Below are positions 36,124 through 43,830 of a DNA stretch of 64,000 bases, one piece after another. Under the pieces are notes generated by a model that saw only the letters and a program-made list of their open reading frames with translations, did no database searches and was not told the DNA's origin. Within the stretch, counting starts at the first letter, position 1, and each line of letters opens with the position of its first letter. The stretch is from Sedimentimonas flavescens. GTDB taxonomy: Bacteria > Pseudomonadota > Alphaproteobacteria > Rhodobacterales > Rhodobacteraceae. Both the position numbers and the translations under genes were made by a program. The stretch is taken from assembly GCF_019264375.1 (NCBI RefSeq), contig NZ_JAHVAI010000008.1, forward strand, positions 95,181-159,180. Direction: 5' to 3'.

Positions 36124-36361
36124 TGAGTTACCCCCTGAAATTCGAAACTGATATAAGCTGGGCTTTGAAGTCTTCTGATCTTCGACGAGAAGGAGATCAG
36201 AGATGTCGAAACGGAAGCGGCACGCGCCCGAGTTCAAGTCAAGAGTCGCGCTGGAAGCGCTGAAAGACGTAGAAAAGTGGACTGTGCTGGCGAGCCGGAT
36301 TGGCGTGCATTCCACTAGGATCCATCAAAGTCAGCTCAAACTGGAAAAGGCAGTTGTCTAG
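36124..36361 (+). mobile_element. IS3-family left end with truncated OrfA
   Basis: A TGAGTTACCCCCTGAAATTCG-like end near 36124 is followed by an AGAAGGAGA ribosome site and, from 36203, an orfA-like frame (MSKRKRHAPEFKSRVALEAL) that ends prematurely at 36361. orfB is absent. The insertion borders the 5' end of the giant helicase gene, so it may have removed its original promoter or an upstream partner gene. Confidence 0.75.
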
Positions 36362-36399
36362 GAAAAAAGGGGCTATTCAGTCCATGCTTCCTGAGCGTG

Positions 36400-37029
36400 T
36401 TAGCGGTCTTCAACATTCACAGACATCTTGATCTTCACGATCTTGCCAACCCTGGCACAAATGAAGTCAACGTGCAGTCCTGCACTTGAGCTCTTGTCGA
36501 GATCGACGACAAAAGACGGCGCATCGAAAAAGTCTTCAAGCCTCAGCCGACCTTTCTTCAGTGTCGATTTCTTCAGAAACCCGGTCCGACGCCTGTTCGT
36601 GTCCTGCCGGCGAAAAATGAACTTGTAGTGGCCCTCCAGATCCTCGAAGTCATCCAAATCGTAGAGCGCAAGCTGCGCCCCGTCCCGCGCGCGAAATGCC
36701 AAGATGTTGCCAGTGCGCTTTGGATGCGCCGGCTTTCCCACCGGACGTTGATTGTCCGTGCACGGGTGTTTCGGCCAAGGCCAGCCAAGGTCATCAAAGA
36801 AGACGCGCCCGCCGTTGGGAGATTGATAGAAGAAAACGGTCTCACCGCAGACCGGGCAAGTTGCGTTTGGAACGATGTAGGACCGAACGGACCGAAACGG
36901 CGAGCTTTCTGAAGCCCGACCCTTTTCCTGATAGCCTCGACACCAGCCGCCATGGACATGGATGGGCGTCGGGCGCCCATCCATGTACCTGAATACAATC
37001 GGTTCTCCACACGTGTCGCATGTTGCCAT
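36400..37029 (-). CDS. Zinc-ribbon hypothetical protein
   Basis: This 209-residue protein has two N-terminal Cys pairs: ATCDTCGEPI (residues 2-11) and ATCPVCGETVFFYQ (about 56-69), with further Cys/His (WPWPKHPC) that probably complete zinc ribbons. The C-terminal half is basic and beta-rich and may bind nucleic acid. No enzyme motif is seen. It stands alone between an IS remnant and the VWA gene. Proteins of this type are scattered in islands; function unknown. Confidence 0.6.
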   Translation of the reverse strand: MATCDTCGEPIVFRYMDGRPTPIHVHGGWCRGYQEKGRASESSPFRSVRSYIVPNATCPVCGETVFFYQSPNGGRVFFDDLGWPWPKHPCTDNQRPVGKPAHPKRTGNILAFRARDGAQLALYDLDDFEDLEGHYKFIFRRQDTNRRRTGFLKKSTLKKGRLRLEDFFDAPSFVVDLDKSSSAGLHVDFICARVGKIVKIKMSVNVEDR

Positions 37030-37064
37030 CTCCAGAAGCCTATCCTGCCCTCACATGATGGTCA

Positions 37065-38387
37065 TCAATCGCCGCGCTCCATGCGCGCACTCCAAGCTGC
37101 CTTGCCCATGCCCCTGCGATCGACCCGGCTCTCCATCGCCAGTGACGCTTGGACCACCATTTCCTTGCGCATCCGGGACGAGAACTGTCGTCCAACGCGT
37201 CCCGCCAGCAGCTCGAGTTCCCGGATCATTTCGGGCCCTTGATCCAGGCTCTCGACGTAGCGGCGGAAGTGCCGCAGTTCGCGTTCGATATATCTTTCGG
37301 CCTCCTCATAGGCCCCGTCCCGGTTCATGCGTGCCGCAGTGGTCACGACATGAGCGCTCCACGTCCGAGCAACGATCGCCGCGATCTCGATGTCGCGGGA
37401 CTGGGCCTTGTTGGTATCCCCACCCACGGCAGCGAGTCTGACCCGCACGGTGTCCGCTTCGAGCCTGGCGCGATCGTCAACAGCGCGTCCACTGGCGGTC
37501 AGCTCGAATGCAAGCTCGTCATTCTGCCGCGCCTTGGGACAGGTGATCTTGAAAACGGCAACCCGCTCGATGTCGTCTTGAACCGGCCCGAGAGGAACGA
37601 GCAAGCGACCGTCGCGGCTCTCGGATCCTGTTCTTCCCAGCACCTCGACCCGCACGCTCGCCGGTACAGTGAGTGCGATCTGTGCATCATCCACGACAGT
37701 CCCGAAGATGTCGTCCAGTTCGCCCAGAAGCACAGAGGAGATCTCGCTCGTCAGTTCCGCATCGTGGAGGCGTCCGCCACCGCTCTCGGCAATGCCCCTC
37801 AGCAGCTGCTCGTCGTAACCGTCGCCGATGCCAAGGCATGAGGTCAGGACGCCGCGCATCCGGAGCTCGCCTGCGTGCTCGCGAAGCTCTTCAGGGTCGA
37901 CGATGCCTTCGTTGGCATGACCGTCACTCAGGATGATGACACGTGGAGTCATCCGCGGGTCTTCTTCGGCGATCCTAGCGGCGCACTCGACACCGGCGAA
38001 CCATCCCCCCGACAGGAGCGTCATGCCCCGCGTCTGAAGACGCGAAATCTCCGACCGAATGCGGGCCGCGTTGTCGGTCGTCACCGCCACGCCATCGAGA
38101 TGAACGAGGACATCTGACGCAAAGGACACCACAGTAAGCCGATCCCGCTCCGTGAGGCGTTCTGCAAGGCCGAGGGCCGCTTCCTTGGCCGCCTCGAGCT
38201 TTCCGCCCCCCATCGAACCGCTGGCATCAATCACGAGGGCAATGTTGAGGGGTGCGCGTTCTGCCGGGCGACGGTCATCTTTTCGGTGAGCCTTCAGACG
38301 GGCGACGAGGTAGCGCACAGAGTCGCCGCCCTCCCAGAAGAGTTTGCGGTCAAAAACGGCGGCGGCGGTGAAATTCAAATCAGTCAT
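37065..38387 (-). CDS. VWA-domain protein
   Basis: This 440-residue protein has a von Willebrand A domain with an intact metal-ion-dependent adhesion motif (VIDASGSMGGGKL at about residues 53-65; TLLSGGW; ILSDGHANEG). There is no signal peptide or membrane anchor, so it is cytoplasmic. The start at 38387 is preferred (GGGAGAGCAAG precedes it) over an upstream in-frame codon. It overlaps the MerR-like gene by 8 bp, forming a two-gene unit. VWA proteins usually act with AAA ATPases or as scaffolds, but no such ATPase is next to it. The C-terminus (ESRVDRRGMGKAAWSARM) is basic. Confidence 0.8.
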   Translation of the reverse strand: MTDLNFTAAAVFDRKLFWEGGDSVRYLVARLKAHRKDDRRPAERAPLNIALVIDASGSMGGGKLEAAKEAALGLAERLTERDRLTVVSFASDVLVHLDGVAVTTDNAARIRSEISRLQTRGMTLLSGGWFAGVECAARIAEEDPRMTPRVIILSDGHANEGIVDPEELREHAGELRMRGVLTSCLGIGDGYDEQLLRGIAESGGGRLHDAELTSEISSVLLGELDDIFGTVVDDAQIALTVPASVRVEVLGRTGSESRDGRLLVPLGPVQDDIERVAVFKITCPKARQNDELAFELTASGRAVDDRARLEADTVRVRLAAVGGDTNKAQSRDIEIAAIVARTWSAHVVTTAARMNRDGAYEEAERYIERELRHFRRYVESLDQGPEMIRELELLAGRVGRQFSSRMRKEMVVQASLAMESRVDRRGMGKAAWSARMERGD

Positions 38388-39069
38388 TTCTTGCTCTCCC
38401 GGTAAGAATGGCGCGGAACTGGTCCGCGAGCTGTTCAAAAAGGACCCGCTCGCGAGCCTCGAGATTGCCGCGCACGGAAAGTTCGAGATCCGGCGTGACC
38501 GAGATCCGCGTCCAGACCGCCCCTCGCGAGCGCCTCGGCGCCGGCGCTTCGAGCACCTTCTCCAACTGCAAGATCAGCCGCTCGATGCTCGCCAGTTCCG
38601 CCTGGCGTTCGTCGGAGCGAGTTCCTCGATAGGACTCCGTCGACGGCTTGCTGAAGCGAGGTTCGAAAGACGGCCGCTCTGACGCGCTCGAAAGGGTCTT
38701 CTTCGCGAAAAAGTCCATCGATCGCTGTGGCTGTTCCTCGGTGGCGCTTCGTGTCTGGATCCGCCTGAGGTAATCGCGCGCCGACCCAGTGGAAGCCGTT
38801 GTAGGGCCTGCCTCGAGGGCCCACTCTCGGATTTGATCTTCCGCCGCCATCATGAAGCGACGCCCGATCTCAGAGAGCGATAGCCCGTGCAGATCTTTGA
38901 GCGCCCGAACGGCAAGCGCACGATATGCATTGCTGGCGGGGTATCGAGCGCCTCGCCCAGGCTTGAAGGGTGGAGCCAGAAGTCCTTCGCTGACCCAGGA
39001 CCTCAAGGTACGTGCCTCGACCCCGGTACGCTCGCTCAGTTCTTCGAGTGTGAGTTCATTATCAGACAT
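38380..39069 (-). CDS. MerR-like regulator paired with VWA protein
   Basis: This 229-residue protein has an N-terminal MerR-type winged helix (LTLEELSERTGVEARTLRSW at residues 6-25; GARYPASNAYRALAVRAL) and a long helical C-terminal half without Cys-rich metal sites. The helical part includes a coiled-coil-like stretch (ASIERLILQLEKVLEAP) ending in an extended segment. It overlaps the VWA start, so both are made from one message. It probably controls its own operon; the signal is unknown. Confidence 0.75.
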   Translation of the reverse strand: MSDNELTLEELSERTGVEARTLRSWVSEGLLAPPFKPGRGARYPASNAYRALAVRALKDLHGLSLSEIGRRFMMAAEDQIREWALEAGPTTASTGSARDYLRRIQTRSATEEQPQRSMDFFAKKTLSSASERPSFEPRFSKPSTESYRGTRSDERQAELASIERLILQLEKVLEAPAPRRSRGAVWTRISVTPDLELSVRGNLEARERVLFEQLADQFRAILTGRARND

Positions 39070-39201
39070 AGCGACGATGTAGGCCGATTAATGCGACATG
39101 TCAATATGTCATATTTTTGAGTTTCGATCTCGATCAGGCTGCTACGCATTCTAAGCATCCGACAACGGCTCGGGGCGACGGAAATCTTGCGAGAGCCAGG
39201 A

Positions 39202-40121
39202 TCATTCCGTGATCTCTGTCGCGAGCTTGGTCTCCAGGAGCTGCTCCTCAACGAGGACGTAAATGTCATCCGGCGGTGTATTCAGAGAATGGATCATCAG
39301 TCCCGGATCAACTCCCATCTCGATGAGATACCGCATCGTCTCCCCTGACTGTGCTGGATACCCTCGACTGCCAGAAAGACGGGCATATACCCCGGCGTGT
39401 CATAGTAATGCTGGCGAAGACCAACAGCGCTCTCATTCTGCCCAGGATTGCATTGCCGTCGTCGAAGGCCTGCTCGATGAGAGGCTGCTGCTTAGCGATC
39501 TGTTCCTCGAGGTTGCGCAACTCCTCAGTCTTCTGCGTGAGAACGCGAAAGACGGCACCTTCCCCCGCGGTTCCCGAGAGCTGTCCCGTCTTCTCCTGAT
39601 TGGCTAGCGCTTCGAAGGCCTCGCGCGCGCTGCACTTCACGTCCAAGCGCCTAACCCGAAAGCGCGATGTCGTGTGCCTGTTCCAAGGCCGTCTGGTAGT
39701 CTTGAACGGTTCTCGCCAGATGCTGCTCGACGGCAGCGGATCCTGCGAGCGCGGCCGCGTTCAGCCAGCTCGACATCGCGATGATGGCGAGGGACCCGAC
39801 AATCGTCGAAATCGTCAGCCCGATGAACCCTCCCGCACTTCGCATCGACGGGAGGAGCCGAAGCATGTAGCTCCAGAAGACAAAGATCCCGACGGACACG
39901 GCCACCGAATAGGCAACGGCGGCAAAGAAACTCATCGCCCCAATATCCTCCAAGAGCGATGTGACCCCCAGATAGGTATAAATGCCCGATGCGATGGCGA
40001 GCACACCAAGAGCGGCGGGTGTGAACGTGTCGAGCCAGACTAGGTGCCCCTCCAGCTCCTTGGCTGTCCGAAGGCCCTTTGCTTCAGCGGCAGTCATCTT
40101 ATCTTGACGTTCAGACATCAC
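39202..40121 (-). pseudogene. Membrane protein gene with at least two frameshifts
   Basis: The N-terminal frame (40121-39651) has three or four membrane spans (PAALGVLAIASGIYTYLGV, FFAAVAYSVAVSVGIFVFWS, IGLTISTIVGSLAIIAMSSW) and stops after DIALSG. A frame shifted by one base resumes at once (DVKCSAREAFEALANQEKTG) and runs through a coiled-coil-like segment to RMRALLV. A third frame continues as GLRQHYYDTPGYMPVFLAVE. A further shift gives ETMRYLIEMGVDPGLMIHSL and ends ATEITE at 39202. Together they read as one membrane protein of about 310 residues. Decay or sequencing error; the first is likelier given nearby debris. Confidence 0.6.
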
Positions 40122-40307
40122 CTGGCCATTTCAAAATCATTAGCCCCAACAGAAGTAACCGCTTTCCGAAGAACGGCGTGCTGGTCCGACCGACGACAGC
40201 AATTGTCTCTTTCTATTCCCAGGAGCCCCGCACCCATCGATTGTCGTGCTATCTTCTTTCCGGTCTGCCGTTCGCTTGGCGGCATGCACTCACCCCAACC
40301 CTACGAA

Positions 40308-40808
40308 CTAGCAGCAACTGGCCTGCCCGAGTCTCTGGCGGGCACCTGCCGGCTCGAGACTACGATACCTTCCGCCGGAATAGCGCGCGCAATCAAGCGC
40401 ATATCCATTGGCGACAAGCGCTGCGCCAAGATCGATGTACTCTCTGTCGACTTTGACGAAGCAGACGCCGACCCACCGGTCATAAGTGCGATCGCCATTC
40501 AGATCGCAGGTAATTTCTCGACCGCGAATTGCGCGTTGCATGAAGGCCTTCGATTCGCGGCCGTACCGGGCTGACAGCTCTGGCGCATCAACTCCATTCA
40601 ACCTTATCGGAACTCCGGCGACGACGATCGTGTCGCCGTCACGGACGTAACCAGTTCCAGTCACCCGATCGCGTGCCAGTACGGGATGTATGGCAATCAG
40701 CAATGCGATGAACGCGATCGAAACGTGGAAGGATGCCGGAAGGATTCCGCGCAGGAGTGCCTTGAATGTCCTTGTGTCGTGATACTGCACGGATCTGCCC
40801 TCGCTCAC
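40308..40808 (-). CDS. Secreted staphylococcal-nuclease-like protein
   Basis: This 166-residue SNase/TNase-fold nuclease has VRDGDTIVVAGVPIRLNGVD followed by APE (about residues 54-76), which carries the Asp, Arg and Glu active-site pattern, and a second conserved block GDRTYDRWVGVCFV (about 104-117). An uncleaved-looking hydrophobic N-terminus (HVSIAFIALLIAIHPVLA) acts as signal peptide or anchor, so it works outside the cytoplasm. The GTG start overlaps the upstream gene. It could degrade foreign DNA at the envelope or serve in nutrient scavenging. Confidence 0.8.
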   Translation of the reverse strand: MSEGRSVQYHDTRTFKALLRGILPASFHVSIAFIALLIAIHPVLARDRVTGTGYVRDGDTIVVAGVPIRLNGVDAPELSARYGRESKAFMQRAIRGREITCDLNGDRTYDRWVGVCFVKVDREYIDLGAALVANGYALDCARYSGGRYRSLEPAGARQRLGQASCC

Positions 40809-41521
40809 GCACTCATCGCCTTAGTCTTCCTGCTTTCCTGCCACAGAAGCCAGACCAGGGGCTTCATCTGGGCTTCGCCGAGATATGTCCGAATAGAGAA
40901 GATCGGCATGCGTCGCGCCTCGGGGTCCACTCTGAGGAACCAGCCAGGTTCTGGTTCTGCCTCGTCAAGGCTCCCAGCCCAGACACCATGTTCACACCCG
41001 AGATAGCAATCTCCACTCTCATGCAGAACACGGTCGCTGGCGATCCAGCGCAGCAACCGCGACGCTTCCTGGTCGACAACGTCCAGAAAGAACGACAGTC
41101 CACAACTGGATCGCTCGACCAAACGTTCAAGCGCGTGTGCGCAGAATGAAATCCGATCGATCGCGAACCGGATCAAGGTTCTGCCACTGGTCACGACGAG
41201 ACGCGTGTAGACGAGCTGAGGCTCGCTGAATAGATCGACGCCATCCGAACGCGTCAGTACGTTCCGCACGTTCCTCAGAACGAGAATGATGCTCTTGAGG
41301 TCCGGCGTCATTGCAGCGCGCACCACGCCCGCACGGTTGCGAAGACGTCTTGCAAGCCGAGTCCTTGCCTTCTCCCCTAGGGGGCGGCCCCTAAGCTCGG
41401 AGATGATTTCGGAGATTTCGGCCTGTTCCCGTTCCGCGCACTGCATTGCCTGCCGCGCGAGGCCGCGTTTCAGGGCTTTTCGGAGTGATGCACTGACGGC
41501 CGTGTCCTTGTGGCTGTTCAT
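40805..41521 (-). CDS. Hypothetical protein upstream of nuclease
   Basis: This 238-residue basic protein starts at the ATG at 41521, preceded by GAGGGACTCGAG; a GTG seven codons earlier is less likely. It is Arg/Leu-rich with a helical N-terminal half and an AHALERLVERS segment I associate with a family of uncharacterised island proteins. It overlaps the nuclease gene by 4 bp and is divergent from the WYL regulator. No function can be assigned. Confidence 0.6.
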   Translation of the reverse strand: MNSHKDTAVSASLRKALKRGLARQAMQCAEREQAEISEIISELRGRPLGEKARTRLARRLRNRAGVVRAAMTPDLKSIILVLRNVRNVLTRSDGVDLFSEPQLVYTRLVVTSGRTLIRFAIDRISFCAHALERLVERSSCGLSFFLDVVDQEASRLLRWIASDRVLHESGDCYLGCEHGVWAGSLDEAEPEPGWFLRVDPEARRMPIFSIRTYLGEAQMKPLVWLLWQESRKTKAMSA

Positions 41522-41574
41522 CTCGAGTCCCTCAGATTGCACTTGGTCGATAACTTCAATCTATGCGACCTAGA

Positions 41575-41589
41575 TGTCAGAAACTGTCA
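41575..41589. promoter_or_regulatory. Candidate WYL-regulator operator
   Basis: Two TGTCA direct repeats exactly 10 bp apart (41575-41579 and 41585-41589) lie 11 bp before the WYL start and 54 bp from the divergent gene. One-turn spacing on the same DNA face is typical of operators. WYL regulators such as BrxR commonly repress their own promoter. Confidence 0.4.
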
Positions 41590-41599
41590 TGGGGGCAGA

Positions 41600-42598
41600 A
41601 TGTCTTTCCAGAAAGCGTCCGACCTGCTTCGCCTTGCAGAACTTGCAGCGTCACGATTCCTCGGCGTCGGGCTCACCGACATCGAACAGATCTTCGAGGT
41701 GGATCGGCGCACGGCGCAACGCATGACGAAGGCACTCGAAGACATATTTCCCCATTGTGAGACCCGAACCGACGAGGAAAGGCGCAAGTATTGGAAAATC
41801 CCTGCCGCGGATCTGAAGCTCGTCGTCTCGCAGGGCATCCGGGACTCCGAGCTCGCGGCCATCGACATGTCAATCCGACGAGCGGAACGGGATGGCGCGG
41901 CTGACGAGGTTCGAAGCCTGCGAAGCCTGCGTGACCGTCTCCTTGCAGCAATGCCTGGACCTCACGCCAGACGCGCCGAGGCCGACGCGGAAGCCATGCT
42001 CGAGGCCCAGGGCTTTGCCTCGCGCCCGGGGCCAACGGTGCGATCGGATCTTACTTTGCTCCAGACCATCTCGGCAGCACTCAAGGGGCCATTTCAGCTC
42101 TCGATCCGCTACAAGGGTGCCAACGACATCGAGGGCAAGGAGCGATTGATCGAGCCACACGGCCTCCTCCTCGGAACGCGTCGCTACTTAGTCGCCCGGC
42201 CGGCGGGTGGCGACGGCAGTATGCGCCAGTTCAGACTTGACCGAATTTCGGAAGCAAGACTGCAGCAGAACTCCTTCGCACGAGATTCCGACTTCGACAT
42301 TGCAACACATGCGAGTCGGGCGTTTGGCTCCTATCACGCCGAGATCGAGTACGGAGAAGTCGTCTGGCGTTTTCGACCGGCGGCCGCAGCCGTCGCTCGG
42401 GAGTTTGTCTTCCATCCACTGCAGGAACTGACGGAAGACGAAGACGGTGCGCTGATCGTCCGTTTTTCCGCTTCCGGCCATCTGGAAATGGCCTGGCACC
42501 TTTATCAGTGGGGCGACAGCGTCGAGGTGCTGAAGCCGGACACGCTCCGGGAGATGGTGCAGCACCACCGCCGCGGCGATTTCCCATCATTCCCATGA
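41600..42598 (+). CDS. WYL-domain transcriptional regulator
   Basis: The 332-residue protein has an N-terminal helix-turn-helix (residues 1-70; LTDIEQIFEVDRRTAQRMTK), a helical linker, and a WYL-type ligand domain (SIRYKGANDIEGKERLIEPH; GLLLGTRRYLVARPAG) with a C-terminal extension. The ATG at 41600 is chosen because it begins the conserved domain; the longer frame reads through the divergent promoter. WYL proteins BrxR and CapW are known to control phage-defence operons through nucleotide-like ligands. It is 0.8 kb upstream of the Mza-like operon in the same direction, so control of that operon is plausible but unproven. Confidence 0.85.
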   Translation: MSFQKASDLLRLAELAASRFLGVGLTDIEQIFEVDRRTAQRMTKALEDIFPHCETRTDEERRKYWKIPAADLKLVVSQGIRDSELAAIDMSIRRAERDGAADEVRSLRSLRDRLLAAMPGPHARRAEADAEAMLEAQGFASRPGPTVRSDLTLLQTISAALKGPFQLSIRYKGANDIEGKERLIEPHGLLLGTRRYLVARPAGGDGSMRQFRLDRISEARLQQNSFARDSDFDIATHASRAFGSYHAEIEYGEVVWRFRPAAAAVAREFVFHPLQELTEDEDGALIVRFSASGHLEMAWHLYQWGDSVEVLKPDTLREMVQHHRRGDFPSFP

Positions 42599-43404
42599 TT
42601 GAGGATGCCGTCACTGCCTGGATGAGGCATCACGTGCCCACGGATCGGTGCAAAAGCTGAAGTGGACTGCTTAGTGAAGAGGCTTTTCGGTCGGGTGCAG
42701 CACAAGGCCCTTCTGGCTGCCGCCGAAGCTGTTCAACCAGGGACAGTCACAGACATTGGTGCGGTAGCTCTCGCTACAACCGCCATGTTCTGGCTATGAC
42801 CCCAGAACGATTCTTGACCCAAAGCCTCCCTTGCTCTTGGTTCAAACGACGAGGTTCATGGGCTTGCTACAGAGCATGTAGATGAAGACCAGCTTGGCAC
42901 GAGACCTGATGTCGCCTCCAGACCGCCCAGTGGGGCGGTTAGGATGCCTCCGGCATCATGTCTGATTTTGTCACCCAGCAATGCAAAGGTTCGAATCGCT
43001 GGCCACTGCTCCTAACGGAATGGGGAAACAGGAAGAGTCCGAATTGATATTGATCCAAGCCTCGGCTCGACTCACCGAGCCTTGTCGGAGGCAGTGTCTT
43101 CGAAATGACGATCGTGAGCCTTCACACTCCAGAAGGCCTAAATGGGAGCGGTTGACATTACGCGCCGAAGGTTCTTGGCAGTTTGGCCCAAATGGACAGA
43201 AGAAGAAAGAAATCATTACGGCAGGCGGAACAAGCAGACGAAAAATGAATAATTTTCACCTACTTGGTTGAAGTCTTCAGTGGAAGATGGAATCGATAAC
43301 CAAACAGACTCTTGGGAGCATTACTCGAAGTAGATGGTTACGTTTCGGCAGAGTTCCGCTCCGCGACCAATTCCACCAATCTCGATTGAATCTAGCTGCA
43401 GCCC
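42599..43404. other. Non-coding stretch before the sigma/Mza operon
   Basis: No gene can be supported. A GC-rich hairpin (ACCGCCC-AGT-GGGGCGGT type, about 42926-42943) lies inside it, and the composition turns A/T-rich from about 43150, consistent with the promoter region of the operon starting at 43405. No IS end or repeat is evident. Confidence 0.5.
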
Positions 43405-43830
43405 ATGTCCCTAATACTGACGACGATCTCTGCTTTTCCGCGCGGCAAGACCATAGGGGAACTCATGGTTCTCGTGGGCGCCGGATTCGCGCATGACAAG
43501 CGGGGCGCCGCTCTCGCCGAACTCGAAGAGCTGTCGCGCAGCGGCGCAATCGAGCGAGGCAGAGAAGCGTCTGGCGACGACGACCGCGACTGGCACTCGG
43601 AAGTTACACTGGAAGTGGGACCCCAACCCGAGATCTCTGAGACGCAGGCGAACGTCATCACACTCGACTATGGAATGCGTTGCGGCAAGGCCAAGATCAA
43701 GGTCCGGCGCGCGCTTCTCTACTACGCGCTGAGACGGCTCGGGCTCGATACCGACCCGTCTGCCAGAAGACCGCAGGATCAACAGATCGTGCTTCTCAAC
43801 AGCGAGGTCTTCCATGAAGTTCATGGATAG
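43405..43830 (+). CDS. Small winged-helix-like protein heading the operon
   Basis: This 141-residue protein has an N-terminal part (GKTIGELMVLVGAGFAHDKR, then AALAELEELSRSGAIERG) that looks like a winged helix, followed by an acidic linker and a basic C-terminal helix (KAKIKVRRALLYYALRRLGL). No enzyme motif is present. Its stop overlaps the start of the 1071-residue sigma fusion by 17 bp, so the two are translationally coupled. A role as DNA-binding partner or anti-sigma-like factor is an inference from position. Confidence 0.6.
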   Translation: MSLILTTISAFPRGKTIGELMVLVGAGFAHDKRGAALAELEELSRSGAIERGREASGDDDRDWHSEVTLEVGPQPEISETQANVITLDYGMRCGKAKIKVRRALLYYALRRLGLDTDPSARRPQDQQIVLLNSEVFHEVHG

